The translations under genes and the position numbers were made by a program. The notes beneath the pieces were generated by a model, which was not told the DNA's origin, searched no databases, and was given only the letters and a program-made list of their open reading frames with translations. Of a stretch of DNA of 42,523 nt, positions 1 to 6,730 are shown piece after piece. Location: assembly GCA_021155855.1 (NCBI GenBank), contig JAJNAZ010000020.1, positions 1-42,523 on the forward strand, given 5' to 3'. This DNA is from Solirubrobacterales bacterium. GTDB taxonomy: Bacteria; Actinomycetota; Thermoleophilia; Solirubrobacterales; 70-9. Positions within the stretch are counted from its first letter, which is position 1. Each line of letters opens with the position of its first letter.

Positions 1-103
1 CACCTTGGCCTGCGATCACCGCATCCTCTACGGCGCCGAGGCGGCCGAGTTCTTGGCCCGGGTGCGGGCGCTGCTGCAGGAGCCGCTGGGGTTGGCGCTT
101 TAG
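1..103 (+). CDS. 2-oxoacid dehydrogenase E2 acyltransferase, C-terminal end (partial)
   Basis: Codons run from base 2 to the TAG at 101-103 and give the last 33 residues of a protein that begins outside the window. The peptide starts [20 protein letters not shown], which matches the C-terminal catalytic motif of dihydrolipoamide acyltransferases (DHRxxDG, with catalytic His and usually Asp). Here the motif reads DHRILYG, so Tyr stands where the family has Asp. The enzyme would be the E2 core of a pyruvate, 2-oxoglutarate or branched-chain dehydrogenase; which one cannot be told from the tail. The following reductase starts 2 bases after the stop, so the two are probably co-transcribed. Confidence 0.8.
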   Translation, partial: TLACDHRILYGAEAAEFLARVRALLQEPLGLAL

Positions 104-105
104 CG

Positions 106-1083
106 ATGCGGACGAGAACGCTGGGCGAGGGCCTCGAGGTCGCCGAGATCGGGCTCGGTTGCATGGGCATGTCGGCGTTCTACGCGGGGGCCGACGAACG
201 CGAGGCGACGGCCACGATCCGGCGCGCGCTCGACCTCGGCGTGACGATGCTCGACACCGCCGACATGTACGGCGCGGGCGCCAACGAGCGCCTGGTCGGA
301 CGTGCGATCGCCGGCCGTCGCGAGCAGGTGGTGATCGCGACCAAGTTCGGACAGGTGCGAGGGCCGGCGGGGGAGCCGCTCGGTGTTCGTGGCGACCCCG
401 AGTACGTGCACGAGGCCTGCGATGCGTCCCTGGAGCGGCTCGGGGTCGAGTCGATCGACCTCTACTACCAGCATCGCGTCGATCCGAAGGTGCCGATCGA
501 GGAGACGGTCGGCGCGATGGGCGAGCTCGTCGCCGCGGGCAAGATTCGCCACCTCGGGCTCTCCGAGGCGGCGGCGGCGACCGTCCGGCGGGCGCACGCG
601 GCGCACCCGATCGCCGCGCTCGAGACCGAGTACTCGCTGTGGACGCGCGGGGTGGAGGACGAGATCCTGCCCACCGTGCGCGAGCTCGGGATCGGGTTCA
701 TCGCCTATAGCCCGCTGGGGCGGGGCTTTCTCACCGGCCGCTTCCGGCGCCCCGAGGACGTCCCGGAGGACGACTCGCGCCGCGGCCATCCCCGCTTCCA
801 GGGCGAGAACTTCGACCGCAATCTGGTCCTGGTGGATCGGGTCCGCGAGATCGCGGTCGATAAGGGAGTCGAGCCCGGACAGCTCGCCCTCGCCTGGGTG
901 CTGCACCGCGGCGACGACATCGTCCCGATCCCGGGCACCTCGCGCCGCGCCCACCTGGAGCAGAACCTGGCCGCTGCGCAGATCGAGCTCGGCGCCGAGG
1001 AGCTCGCCCGCCTCGACGAGGCGGCGCCGCGGGGGTTCACGGCGGGCGATCGCTACCCGAACATGTCCTCGATCGACCGCTGA
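106..1083 (+). CDS. aldo/keto reductase
   Basis: 325 residues, full length for the family. It is an NADPH-dependent TIM-barrel oxidoreductase acting on carbonyl compounds. The catalytic tetrad is visible as Asp50 and Tyr55 (LDTADMYG), Lys81 (VIATKFGQ) and His124 (YYQHRVD). The C-terminal cofactor motif [13 protein letters not shown], near residue 275, is typical of the YakC/AKR13 type. The ATG lies 2 bases after the upstream acyltransferase stop and has no strong ribosome site, suggesting read-through translation from that gene. Substrate cannot be inferred. A palindromic operator follows 20 bases after the stop, so this gene probably belongs to the upstream transcript and not to the regulated unit downstream. 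Confidence 0.93.
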   Translation: MRTRTLGEGLEVAEIGLGCMGMSAFYAGADEREATATIRRALDLGVTMLDTADMYGAGANERLVGRAIAGRREQVVIATKFGQVRGPAGEPLGVRGDPEYVHEACDASLERLGVESIDLYYQHRVDPKVPIEETVGAMGELVAAGKIRHLGLSEAAAATVRRAHAAHPIAALETEYSLWTRGVEDEILPTVRELGIGFIAYSPLGRGFLTGRFRRPEDVPEDDSRRGHPRFQGENFDRNLVLVDRVREIAVDKGVEPGQLALAWVLHRGDDIVPIPGTSRRAHLEQNLAAAQIELGAEELARLDEAAPRGFTAGDRYPNMSSIDR

Positions 1084-1101
1084 CGGCCGCCCCTTTCGTG
1101 C

Positions 1102-1107
1102 TATTGT
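1102..1107 (+). promoter_or_regulatory. candidate -10 element (TATTGT) for the AhpD-like gene
   Basis: TATTGT fits the TAnnnT pattern used throughout the window. It predicts a transcription start near 1114-1116, inside the palindrome at 1104-1127, and a leader of about 35 nt carrying the GGAGGAG ribosome site at 1138-1144. Confidence 0.5.
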
Positions 1108-1127
1108 TGGCAATCGATTGCCAACAA
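1104..1127. promoter_or_regulatory. 24-bp perfect palindrome, probable LacI-family operator
   Basis: The left half TTGTTGGCAATC is followed by its exact reverse complement. The centre is CG, as in LacI/GalR-family operators. It overlaps the candidate -10 element (1102-1107) and the predicted start site, an ideal place for repression. A LacI-type regulator lies one gene downstream, so autoregulation of the two-gene unit is likely (inference). Confidence 0.7.
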
Positions 1128-1150
1128 AACAGCGCGTGGAGGAGAGCTCG

Positions 1151-1777
1151 ATGAGCAGCCAGCGGATCAGCTACGTCCCGTTCGAGGACATGACCCCCGA
1201 GATGCAGGCCGAGATCGAGCGCTGCGCGAGGGAGGGAACTCCCCGGCCCGAGAGCTCCGCGGTGCGCGCCCACGTGCCGGCGGCGTTCTGGTTCTTCGCC
1301 AACAGCTGGCGCGACCTGTTTCGCGAGGGGACCGTCGAGCACTCGCTCAAGGAGCTTTGCCGGGTCTACATCTCCCGAACCACGAAGTGCGAGTACTGCG
1401 GCAACCAGCGCTCCGAGAAGGGCGCCGAGCAAGGACTCCAGGAGGGCCAGTACGACGAGCTGCTCAACTTCGAGTCCTTCGACGGCTTCGACGAGCGCCA
1501 GAAGGCCGGGCTCGCCTACGCGGAGGCGATCGCCTGGGGCCTGGAGACCGACGATGCGTTCTGGGAGCGGATGTATGCCCACTTCTCCGAGCCCGAGCTG
1601 GTCGAGCTCGGCTGCATGATCGGGCTTACGCTCGGGCAGCAGAGCTGGCTGCGGCTGCTCAACATCGACCATCACGAGTACATGGCGGGCGAGCGGGCGG
1701 CGATGGCGCCGGGGTTCGAGACCGCCGAGGCGCTGGCGGCGAGCAAGGCCGCCGAGGATTACTGGGCGCGCCCCTGA
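1151..1777 (+). CDS. AhpD-like / carboxymuconolactone decarboxylase-family protein
   Basis: 208 residues. A CxxC pair at Cys80-Cys83 (TKCEYCGNQ) inside an all-helical context is the hallmark of AhpD-like peroxidase-reductase proteins; a downstream His triad (DHHEY) lies near residue 177. Members reduce hydroperoxides or partner enzymes, or serve as decarboxylases; the substrate here is unknown. The start is fixed by the strong ribosome site GGAGGAG at 1138-1144, one of few in the window. It is the first gene after the palindromic operator and is followed 18 bases later by the LacI-type regulator, so it is the likely target of that regulator. Confidence 0.8.
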   Translation: MSSQRISYVPFEDMTPEMQAEIERCAREGTPRPESSAVRAHVPAAFWFFANSWRDLFREGTVEHSLKELCRVYISRTTKCEYCGNQRSEKGAEQGLQEGQYDELLNFESFDGFDERQKAGLAYAEAIAWGLETDDAFWERMYAHFSEPELVELGCMIGLTLGQQSWLRLLNIDHHEYMAGERAAMAPGFETAEALAASKAAEDYWARP

Positions 1778-1795
1778 TCGCTCCCTAGGTGCGTC

Positions 1796-2833
1796 GTGGC
1801 GGCGCGCCGGCCAACGCTAAGGGATGTGGCCCGCCGGGCCGGGGTCAATCCTGCGACCGCGTCGCGGGCGCTGAACCCGGCACTTCCGGGTCGGATCTCG
1901 GCCCCGACCGAGCGCCGGGTGCGCGAGGCGGCGCGCGCGCTGGGCTATCGCCCGGACCCGGTCGCCCGCAGCCTGCGAACGCGTCGCTCGGGATTCGTCG
2001 GGGTCGTCGTTCCCGACCTCACCAACCCCGTCATCCCGCCGATCGTCCGCGGGATCGAGGGCGTGCTGTGGACCGCGGGCATCGCCTGCCTGCTCGCCGA
2101 CACCGATAACGACCCGGAGCGGGAGGCCTTGCTGGTCGACGAGCTGCTCGCCCGCCGCTGCGAGGGCCTGATCGTCTCCACCGCGACGAGGACGAGCGAG
2201 ACCGTCAACGCGCTCGCCGGCAGCGAGGTGCCGACGGTGCTCGTCACACGCGACGTCGACACGCGTTCCCTGCCCCTGGTCGCGGGTGACGACGCGGCCG
2301 GGGTCGACGCGGCGATCGCCCATCTGGCCGGACTCGGGCATCGCCGCATCGCCCATGTCACCGGCCCGCGCAACCTGTCGACGACAATCACCCGCCTGCG
2401 CGCCTTCGAGGGCGCCGTCCAGCGGCTCGGGCTGAACGCCTTCGGCCTGGTCGTCCACGGCGACGCCTTCACCGCCGGGGCCGGCAGGCGGGCGGCCGCG
2501 CAGCTCTTGAGCCGCGACGACCGGTTCACCGCGATCCTCGCCGGTAATGACCTGATCGCGCTCGGCTGCCTCGAGGCCCTCGCCGCGTCGGGGCTGCGCT
2601 GCCCGGAGGACGTTTCGCTCGTCGGCCACAACGACACCCCGATGGTCGCCAGCCTGCGGCCACCCCTGACCACGGTCGCGATCCCGCAGCGGCGGATCGG
2701 TGTGCAGGCCGCGAGCATGCTCGTGCGGCGTCTCGACGGTGAGGAGTCACCCAACAACGAGCGGCTGCTGCTGCCGACCGAGCTGATCGTCCGCGGCTCG
2801 ACCGCGCCGCCGCGGGTCACCGCGCCGAACTGA
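1796..2833 (+). CDS. LacI-family transcriptional regulator
   Basis: 345 residues from a GTG start. The N-terminal helix-turn-helix TLRDVARRAGVNPATASRAL (residues 7-26) and hinge helix (VREAARALGYRP) are classic LacI/GalR. They are followed by a periplasmic-binding-protein-like sensor domain with the family C-terminus ending near LLLPTELIVRGST. It would repress in the absence of a small-molecule effector, usually a sugar or related metabolite. It sits 18 bases after the AhpD-like gene and one gene downstream of a perfect LacI-type palindrome, indicating local and self regulation. The effector is unknown. An inverted repeat that can terminate both this gene and the convergent neighbour follows directly. 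Confidence 0.93.
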   Translation: MAARRPTLRDVARRAGVNPATASRALNPALPGRISAPTERRVREAARALGYRPDPVARSLRTRRSGFVGVVVPDLTNPVIPPIVRGIEGVLWTAGIACLLADTDNDPEREALLVDELLARRCEGLIVSTATRTSETVNALAGSEVPTVLVTRDVDTRSLPLVAGDDAAGVDAAIAHLAGLGHRRIAHVTGPRNLSTTITRLRAFEGAVQRLGLNAFGLVVHGDAFTAGAGRRAAAQLLSRDDRFTAILAGNDLIALGCLEALAASGLRCPEDVSLVGHNDTPMVASLRPPLTTVAIPQRRIGVQAASMLVRRLDGEESPNNERLLLPTELIVRGSTAPPRVTAPN

Positions 2834-2870
2834 TCTGGGTTGTACCCGCTCAGCGGGCACAAATCAGATC
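2832..2870. terminator. bidirectional terminator-like inverted repeat
   Basis: GATCTG at 2832 pairs with CAGATC ending at 2870, and inside lie TTGT/ACAA and CCCGCT/AGCGGG arms with few mismatches. It separates the convergent LacI and flavoprotein genes. There is no long T tract, as usual for high-GC actinobacteria. Confidence 0.65.
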
Positions 2871-2886
2871 GCCTGTCTCGCGAGCG

Positions 2887-4017
2887 CTAGGTGGCGAGCT
2901 GGAGCTCGGGTTGTTGCGCCTTCCGTGACGGCGCGCGCGCAAACGAGGGGTGAGCGATGCGCAGGTAGTGGCCGAACGACCAGTCGACGAATGAGCCGCG
3001 CTCCATCCCCTTGAGCGCCGCGGCCAGCAGCCGCGGCGGCACCCGCGGGACCAGCTTCTGCACCCGCAGCATCCACCTGAAGTGCCACTCGTGGGCGGCG
3101 GAGAAGTCGCGGTAGCGGCGCCGCGCCGTGGCGGGCTCCGCGCGGCCCTCGACCACCCGTCGCAGCTCCCGGCCGCAGGCGATGCCGAAGTAGAAGGCGG
3201 TGCGGATGCCCTCGGCGGTCAACGGCAGGCAGTGCCCGGCCGAGTCGCCGACGAAGAAGATCCCGTCGCCGGTCGCCGCGCGCAGCTTGTGCGGGATCCA
3301 GTTGCCCTGGAAGCGGACCGCCTCGCGCTCGAGGTCCTGGGCGAGGCGCACGGTCGGCTCCCTCACGTGGAAGCGTGGATCGAACGAGCCGACCCCGACC
3401 CGGACCTCGTCGGAGGCGGGGAAGCTCCAGGAGTAGCCGGCCGGCACGTAGTCGCGATCGATCCAGATCTCGAGCTCGTCGCCCGCCCCGAACGGATGCA
3501 CCTCGAGCCCGCGGGAGAGCGGCGCCGCGGGTGGCTGGTACCCACTTGCCGAGAGCACGCGCTTCCACCCCAACGCGTCGACGACCAGGGGGGCGGTGAT
3601 GGCGCCGCGATCGGTGTGCACCGTGGTCGCGCTGCGCCCGTTCACGGTAGCCGTGTCGAACTCCGCGTCACACTGGTCCCAGAGCAACCCGCAGAGCTCG
3701 TGGTAGTCAAAAGTCGAAAACGTCCACGGGAGGTGGAAGCGGGCGGTCGCGTGCGGCGTGTTGACGACCAGCGTGTCGAAGGTCTGGCGCATCGAGGCGC
3801 CGACGCCCATGGCCTCCAGCCACTCGGTCGGCGCCGCGCAGGCCGACGTCTGGCGCTCGCCGATCTCGTAGCGGTCGATGATCAGGGTCCTGGCGCCCGA
3901 ACCGGCCAGCTCCCGGGCGACCGCGAGTCCGGCGAAGCTGGCGCCGCAGACGAGCAGGTCATAGTCGCCGGCGAGCGGGGTGCGCTCAGCGCCGCGCTTG
4001 GTCGCACGTCGAGGCAT
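2887..4017 (-). CDS. geranylgeranyl-reductase-type FAD-dependent oxidoreductase
   Basis: 376 residues. The FAD-binding start DYDLLVCGASFAG (residues 18-30) is followed by an acidic ribose-binding residue (LIIDR, Asp48). The second flavin motif FFVGDSAGHCLPLTAEGIR lies near residue 265. The layout matches the geranylgeranyl reductase / PHBH-like superfamily, which reduces isoprenoid chains or halogenates and hydroxylates aromatics. In actinobacteria a relative (MenJ) reduces menaquinone side chains, but I cannot assign that role here. The dinucleotide motif is degenerate (Ser27 for the middle Gly). TAGGCT on this strand at 4032-4027 ends 9 nt before the ATG, predicting a leaderless message that diverges from rpsA. 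Confidence 0.8.
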   Translation of the reverse strand: MPRRATKRGAERTPLAGDYDLLVCGASFAGLAVARELAGSGARTLIIDRYEIGERQTSACAAPTEWLEAMGVGASMRQTFDTLVVNTPHATARFHLPWTFSTFDYHELCGLLWDQCDAEFDTATVNGRSATTVHTDRGAITAPLVVDALGWKRVLSASGYQPPAAPLSRGLEVHPFGAGDELEIWIDRDYVPAGYSWSFPASDEVRVGVGSFDPRFHVREPTVRLAQDLEREAVRFQGNWIPHKLRAATGDGIFFVGDSAGHCLPLTAEGIRTAFYFGIACGRELRRVVEGRAEPATARRRYRDFSAAHEWHFRWMLRVQKLVPRVPPRLLAAALKGMERGSFVDWSFGHYLRIAHPSFARAPSRKAQQPELQLAT

Positions 4018-4026
4018 CGGATCGCG

Positions 4027-4032
4027 AGCCTA
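4027..4032 (-). promoter_or_regulatory. -10 element (TAGGCT), probable leaderless promoter of the flavoprotein
   Basis: It ends 9 nt before the ATG at 4017. It shares its TA dinucleotide with the opposing candidate -10 TAGCGT at 4031-4036. Confidence 0.55.
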
Positions 4033-4036
4033 GCGT
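4031..4036 (+). promoter_or_regulatory. candidate -10 element (TAGCGT) for rpsA
   Basis: It predicts a start near 4043 and a leader of about 58 nt before the GTG at 4101. It physically overlaps the divergent TAGGCT element, so the two promoters could not be occupied together. Confidence 0.4.
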
Positions 4037-4100
4037 GCTCGATCGCCCTCGTCGGTGGACCGCTCCGGGCGGCACGTGCGTTTTTGCCATCATTGCCGCC

Positions 4101-5543
4101 GTGTCTTCGGTCGAGACAACCACCGACGCTGCCCGACAAGCGCCCGCGAGCGCGGCCCCCGCCGCCACCAACGGCGGCTCCACCGAGCTCTTGATCGAGG
4201 TCGACGGCAAACTCGTCCCCAATTACGACGCGACGATCAAGCCGTTCGATGAGGGGGACGTCGTCTCGGGCGAGGTGGTGCGGATCGACAAGGACGAGGT
4301 CCTGGTCGACATCGGCTACAAGTCGGAGGGCGTCATCCCCGCGAACGAGCTCTCGATCCGGCGCTCGGTCGACCCGTCCGAGGAGGTCTCGCTTGGGCAG
4401 CAGGTCGATGCCCTGGTGCTTACCAAGGAGGACCAGGAGGGCCGCCTGGTGCTCTCCAAGAAGCGGGCCAGGTTCGAGAAGGCGTGGCGCAAGATCGAGG
4501 CTGCCGCCGAGTCCGGCGAGCCCGTGGACGGCACGGTGATCGAGGTCGTCAAGGGCGGCCTGATCCTCGACCTCGGCGTGCGCGGCTTCCTGCCCGCGTC
4601 GCTGGTCGACATTCGCCGCGTCCACAACCTCGACGAGTTCAAGGGCCAGACCCTCGAGTGCAAGGTGATCGAGCTCAACCGCTCGCGCAACAACGTCGTC
4701 CTCTCGCGTCGCGCGGTGCTCGAGGAGGAGCGAAAGGAGGTGCGCGAGCAGATCCTCGGTCGCCTGCAGCCGGGCATGGTCGTCGAGGGCAAGATCTCCA
4801 ACATCGTCGACTTCGGCGCCTTCGTCGACCTCGAGGGAATCGACGGCCTGATCCACATCTCCGAGCTCTCCTGGAGCCATGTCAACCACCCCTCCGAAGT
4901 GCTCTCGATCGGCGAGACGGTCCGGGTCAAGGTGCTCGACATCGACCGCGACCGCCAGCGGATCTCGCTTGGGCTCAAGCAGACTCAGGAGGACCCGTGG
5001 CAGACGGTCCTCAACGAGTACAAGCCGAACGACATCCTCGAGGGCAAGGTGACCAAGGTCGTCGCCTTCGGCGCCTTCGTCGAGATCGTCCCCGGGGTCG
5101 AGGGCCTGGTGCACATCTCCGAGCTTGCCGAGCATCACGTCGAGACTCCGGGCGAGGTGGTGCAGCCGGGACAGGAGGTCTGGGTGCGGATCCTCGAGAT
5201 CGACGAGGAGCGGCGCCGGATCTCGCTCAGCGTCAAGCGCGCTCAGCGCAACGACAACCTGCCGCTGCGGGACCTGATCCCGCCCGAGCTCCAGCCTGAC
5301 GCCCAGCCCGAAGCCGGGGTGCCGGATCTCGATCTCTCCGAGGAGGTCTTCTCCGAGGCGCCGCCGGCGGAGCAGGCGCCCGCCGCCGAGGCACCGGTCG
5401 AGGATCCCCCCGCCGACGAGCCTCCCGTCGAGGCGCCCCCCGCCGAGGAGCCACCGCCCGAGGAGGCCCCCGCCGTCGAGGAGACGCCCGTCGCCGAGGA
5501 CGCTTCCGACGGCGAAGGCGACGAGCAGCCGCCGGCCTCCTGA
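4101..5543 (+). CDS. rpsA: 30S ribosomal protein S1
   Basis: 480 residues from GTG 4101. I prefer this to the in-frame GTG at 4035 because the protein then begins with the usual short low-complexity leader before the first domain. Four S1 RNA-binding domains are visible at about residues 50-125, 137-205, 222-292 and 309-378, each with the VxG..VxxG(A/G)FV..xGx(D/E)GLIHxSEL pattern. The last 80 residues are a Pro/Glu/Ala tail. S1 binds mRNA on the 30S subunit. That is notable in a genome with few Shine-Dalgarno sites. coaE follows 10 bases after the stop, as in many actinobacteria. Confidence 0.95.
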   Translation: MSSVETTTDAARQAPASAAPAATNGGSTELLIEVDGKLVPNYDATIKPFDEGDVVSGEVVRIDKDEVLVDIGYKSEGVIPANELSIRRSVDPSEEVSLGQQVDALVLTKEDQEGRLVLSKKRARFEKAWRKIEAAAESGEPVDGTVIEVVKGGLILDLGVRGFLPASLVDIRRVHNLDEFKGQTLECKVIELNRSRNNVVLSRRAVLEEERKEVREQILGRLQPGMVVEGKISNIVDFGAFVDLEGIDGLIHISELSWSHVNHPSEVLSIGETVRVKVLDIDRDRQRISLGLKQTQEDPWQTVLNEYKPNDILEGKVTKVVAFGAFVEIVPGVEGLVHISELAEHHVETPGEVVQPGQEVWVRILEIDEERRRISLSVKRAQRNDNLPLRDLIPPELQPDAQPEAGVPDLDLSEEVFSEAPPAEQAPAAEAPVEDPPADEPPVEAPPAEEPPPEEAPAVEETPVAEDASDGEGDEQPPAS

Positions 5544-5553
5544 CCCCAGCGCG

Positions 5554-6165
5554 GTGGCCGCCGCGTCCGAGGTTCCGTTCGTGGGTCTCACCGGCGCGAT
5601 CGCGGCCGGCAAGTCCGAGGCGCTCGCCGTTTTCGAACGGCTCGGCGCGGCCACCCTGTCCTCCGATGCGGTCGTCCACGAACTGCTCTCGAGCGAGCAG
5701 GTCCGGGACCGGCTCGTCGAGCGCTGGGGTGACGGGGTCGCGCCGGGGGGCGCGATCGACCGGGCCCGGGTCGGGTCGATCGTCTTCGAGCGGCCCGGTG
5801 AGCTCGCCTGGCTCGAATCGGCTCTGCACCCGCTGGTCGGGGAGCGCGTCCGCGCCTGGCGTGCGGAGCTTCCGGGCGACGCGCCCCTGGCGGTGGTCGA
5901 GATCCCGCTGCTGTTCGAGACCGGGCTCGAGACGCTGTTCGACGCGACAATCGCCGTCGTCGCGGCCGACGGCACCCGCGTCGAGCGCGCCGGCGCCCGC
6001 GGCACCGATGCGCTCGAGGGCCGCGCCGGGCGCCAGCTCTCGCAGGAGGAGAAGGCCGCCCGAGCGACCTACGTGGTTCGCAACGACGGGACCGTGGACG
6101 AGCTCGAGGCCGCCCTTTCCGAGCTTTTCACCGAGCTCACGACGCGGAGCGAGCCGCGCGCTTGA
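5554..6165 (+). CDS. coaE: dephospho-CoA kinase
   Basis: 203 residues from GTG. It carries Walker A GAIAAGKS (residues 14-21), the substrate-site SSDAVVHELL, and the CoaE lid region with RxxxQ-type residues near GRQLSQEEKA (about residues 161-170), then the C-terminal VVRNDGTVDEL motif. It phosphorylates the ribose 3'-OH of dephospho-CoA in the last step of CoA synthesis, in the cytosol. The pantothenate operon at 20.7-23.4 kb supplies the start of the same pathway. Its stop overlaps the TTG of the transglycosylase in a TTGA, so the two are translationally coupled. Confidence 0.95.
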   Translation: MAAASEVPFVGLTGAIAAGKSEALAVFERLGAATLSSDAVVHELLSSEQVRDRLVERWGDGVAPGGAIDRARVGSIVFERPGELAWLESALHPLVGERVRAWRAELPGDAPLAVVEIPLLFETGLETLFDATIAVVAADGTRVERAGARGTDALEGRAGRQLSQEEKAARATYVVRNDGTVDELEAALSELFTELTTRSEPRA

Positions 6166-6722
6166 AGTGGGCGCGCGGACTGCTGATCGCCCTGGCGATC
6201 GTCGCCGGGGCGGCGCTGATCCTCGACCGCCTGGTCGGCGTCGAGAGGATCGTCGACGAGGTGACGGTGCCGCTCCGCTACGAGGACATCATCCGCCAGC
6301 AGGCGGAGCGCTTCGAGCTCGACCCGGCGCTGATCGCGGCAATCATCAACGAGGAGTCCGGCTTTGACGATCAGACGTCGGCCGCCGGCGCCCGCGGGCT
6401 GATGCAGATCACGCCGGACACCGCCGACACGATCGAGACCCTGAGCGGGGGGGAGACGTTCGTCTACGAGGACCTCTCCAACCCTGACCTGAACATCCGC
6501 TACGGGACCTTCTACTTCCGCCACCTGCTCGACCGCTTCGATGACAACGAGGTGGCGGCGCTCGCCGCCTACAACGGCGGGCCCGAGAACGTGGTCGCAT
6601 GGGGCGGCGCGGAGCTCGAGCTCGACGACATCGAGTTCCCCGAGACCCGTGCCTACGTCGAGGCGGTGCTGGACGAGCGCGAGCAGTACCGCGAGGATCG
6701 CGCCGAAGAGCTGGGCCTGTAG
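6162..6722 (+). CDS. membrane-anchored lytic transglycosylase (SLT domain)
   Basis: 186 residues starting at TTG in a TTGA overlap with coaE. A hydrophobic N-terminus (residues 6-22) acts as a signal anchor. The SLT/goose-lysozyme domain spans about residues 40-170: the catalytic Glu is in IINEESGFD, followed by AGARGLMQITPDTA and AALAAYNGGPENV, the three standard motifs. It would cleave peptidoglycan glycan strands to 1,6-anhydro-MurNAc outside the membrane. The C-terminus after the domain is short. The next gene begins 8 bases after the stop with an AGGAG site. Confidence 0.9.
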   Translation: MKWARGLLIALAIVAGAALILDRLVGVERIVDEVTVPLRYEDIIRQQAERFELDPALIAAIINEESGFDDQTSAAGARGLMQITPDTADTIETLSGGETFVYEDLSNPDLNIRYGTFYFRHLLDRFDDNEVAALAAYNGGPENVVAWGGAELELDDIEFPETRAYVEAVLDEREQYREDRAEELGL

Positions 6723-6730
6723 GAGTCGAC

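Noticed and set aside
100-1113. Long minus-strand open frame opposite the aldo/keto reductase, and many similar frames elsewhere
   Set aside because: In DNA this GC-rich, frames opposite real genes stay open. Their proteins are Arg/Ala/Gly/Pro-rich with no domain, while the other strand encodes recognised families.
1786-1791. Separate leaderless promoter (TAGGTG) for the LacI gene
   Set aside because: The last position is G and not the conserved T, and the gene lies 18 bases after its operon partner, so a shared transcript is simpler.
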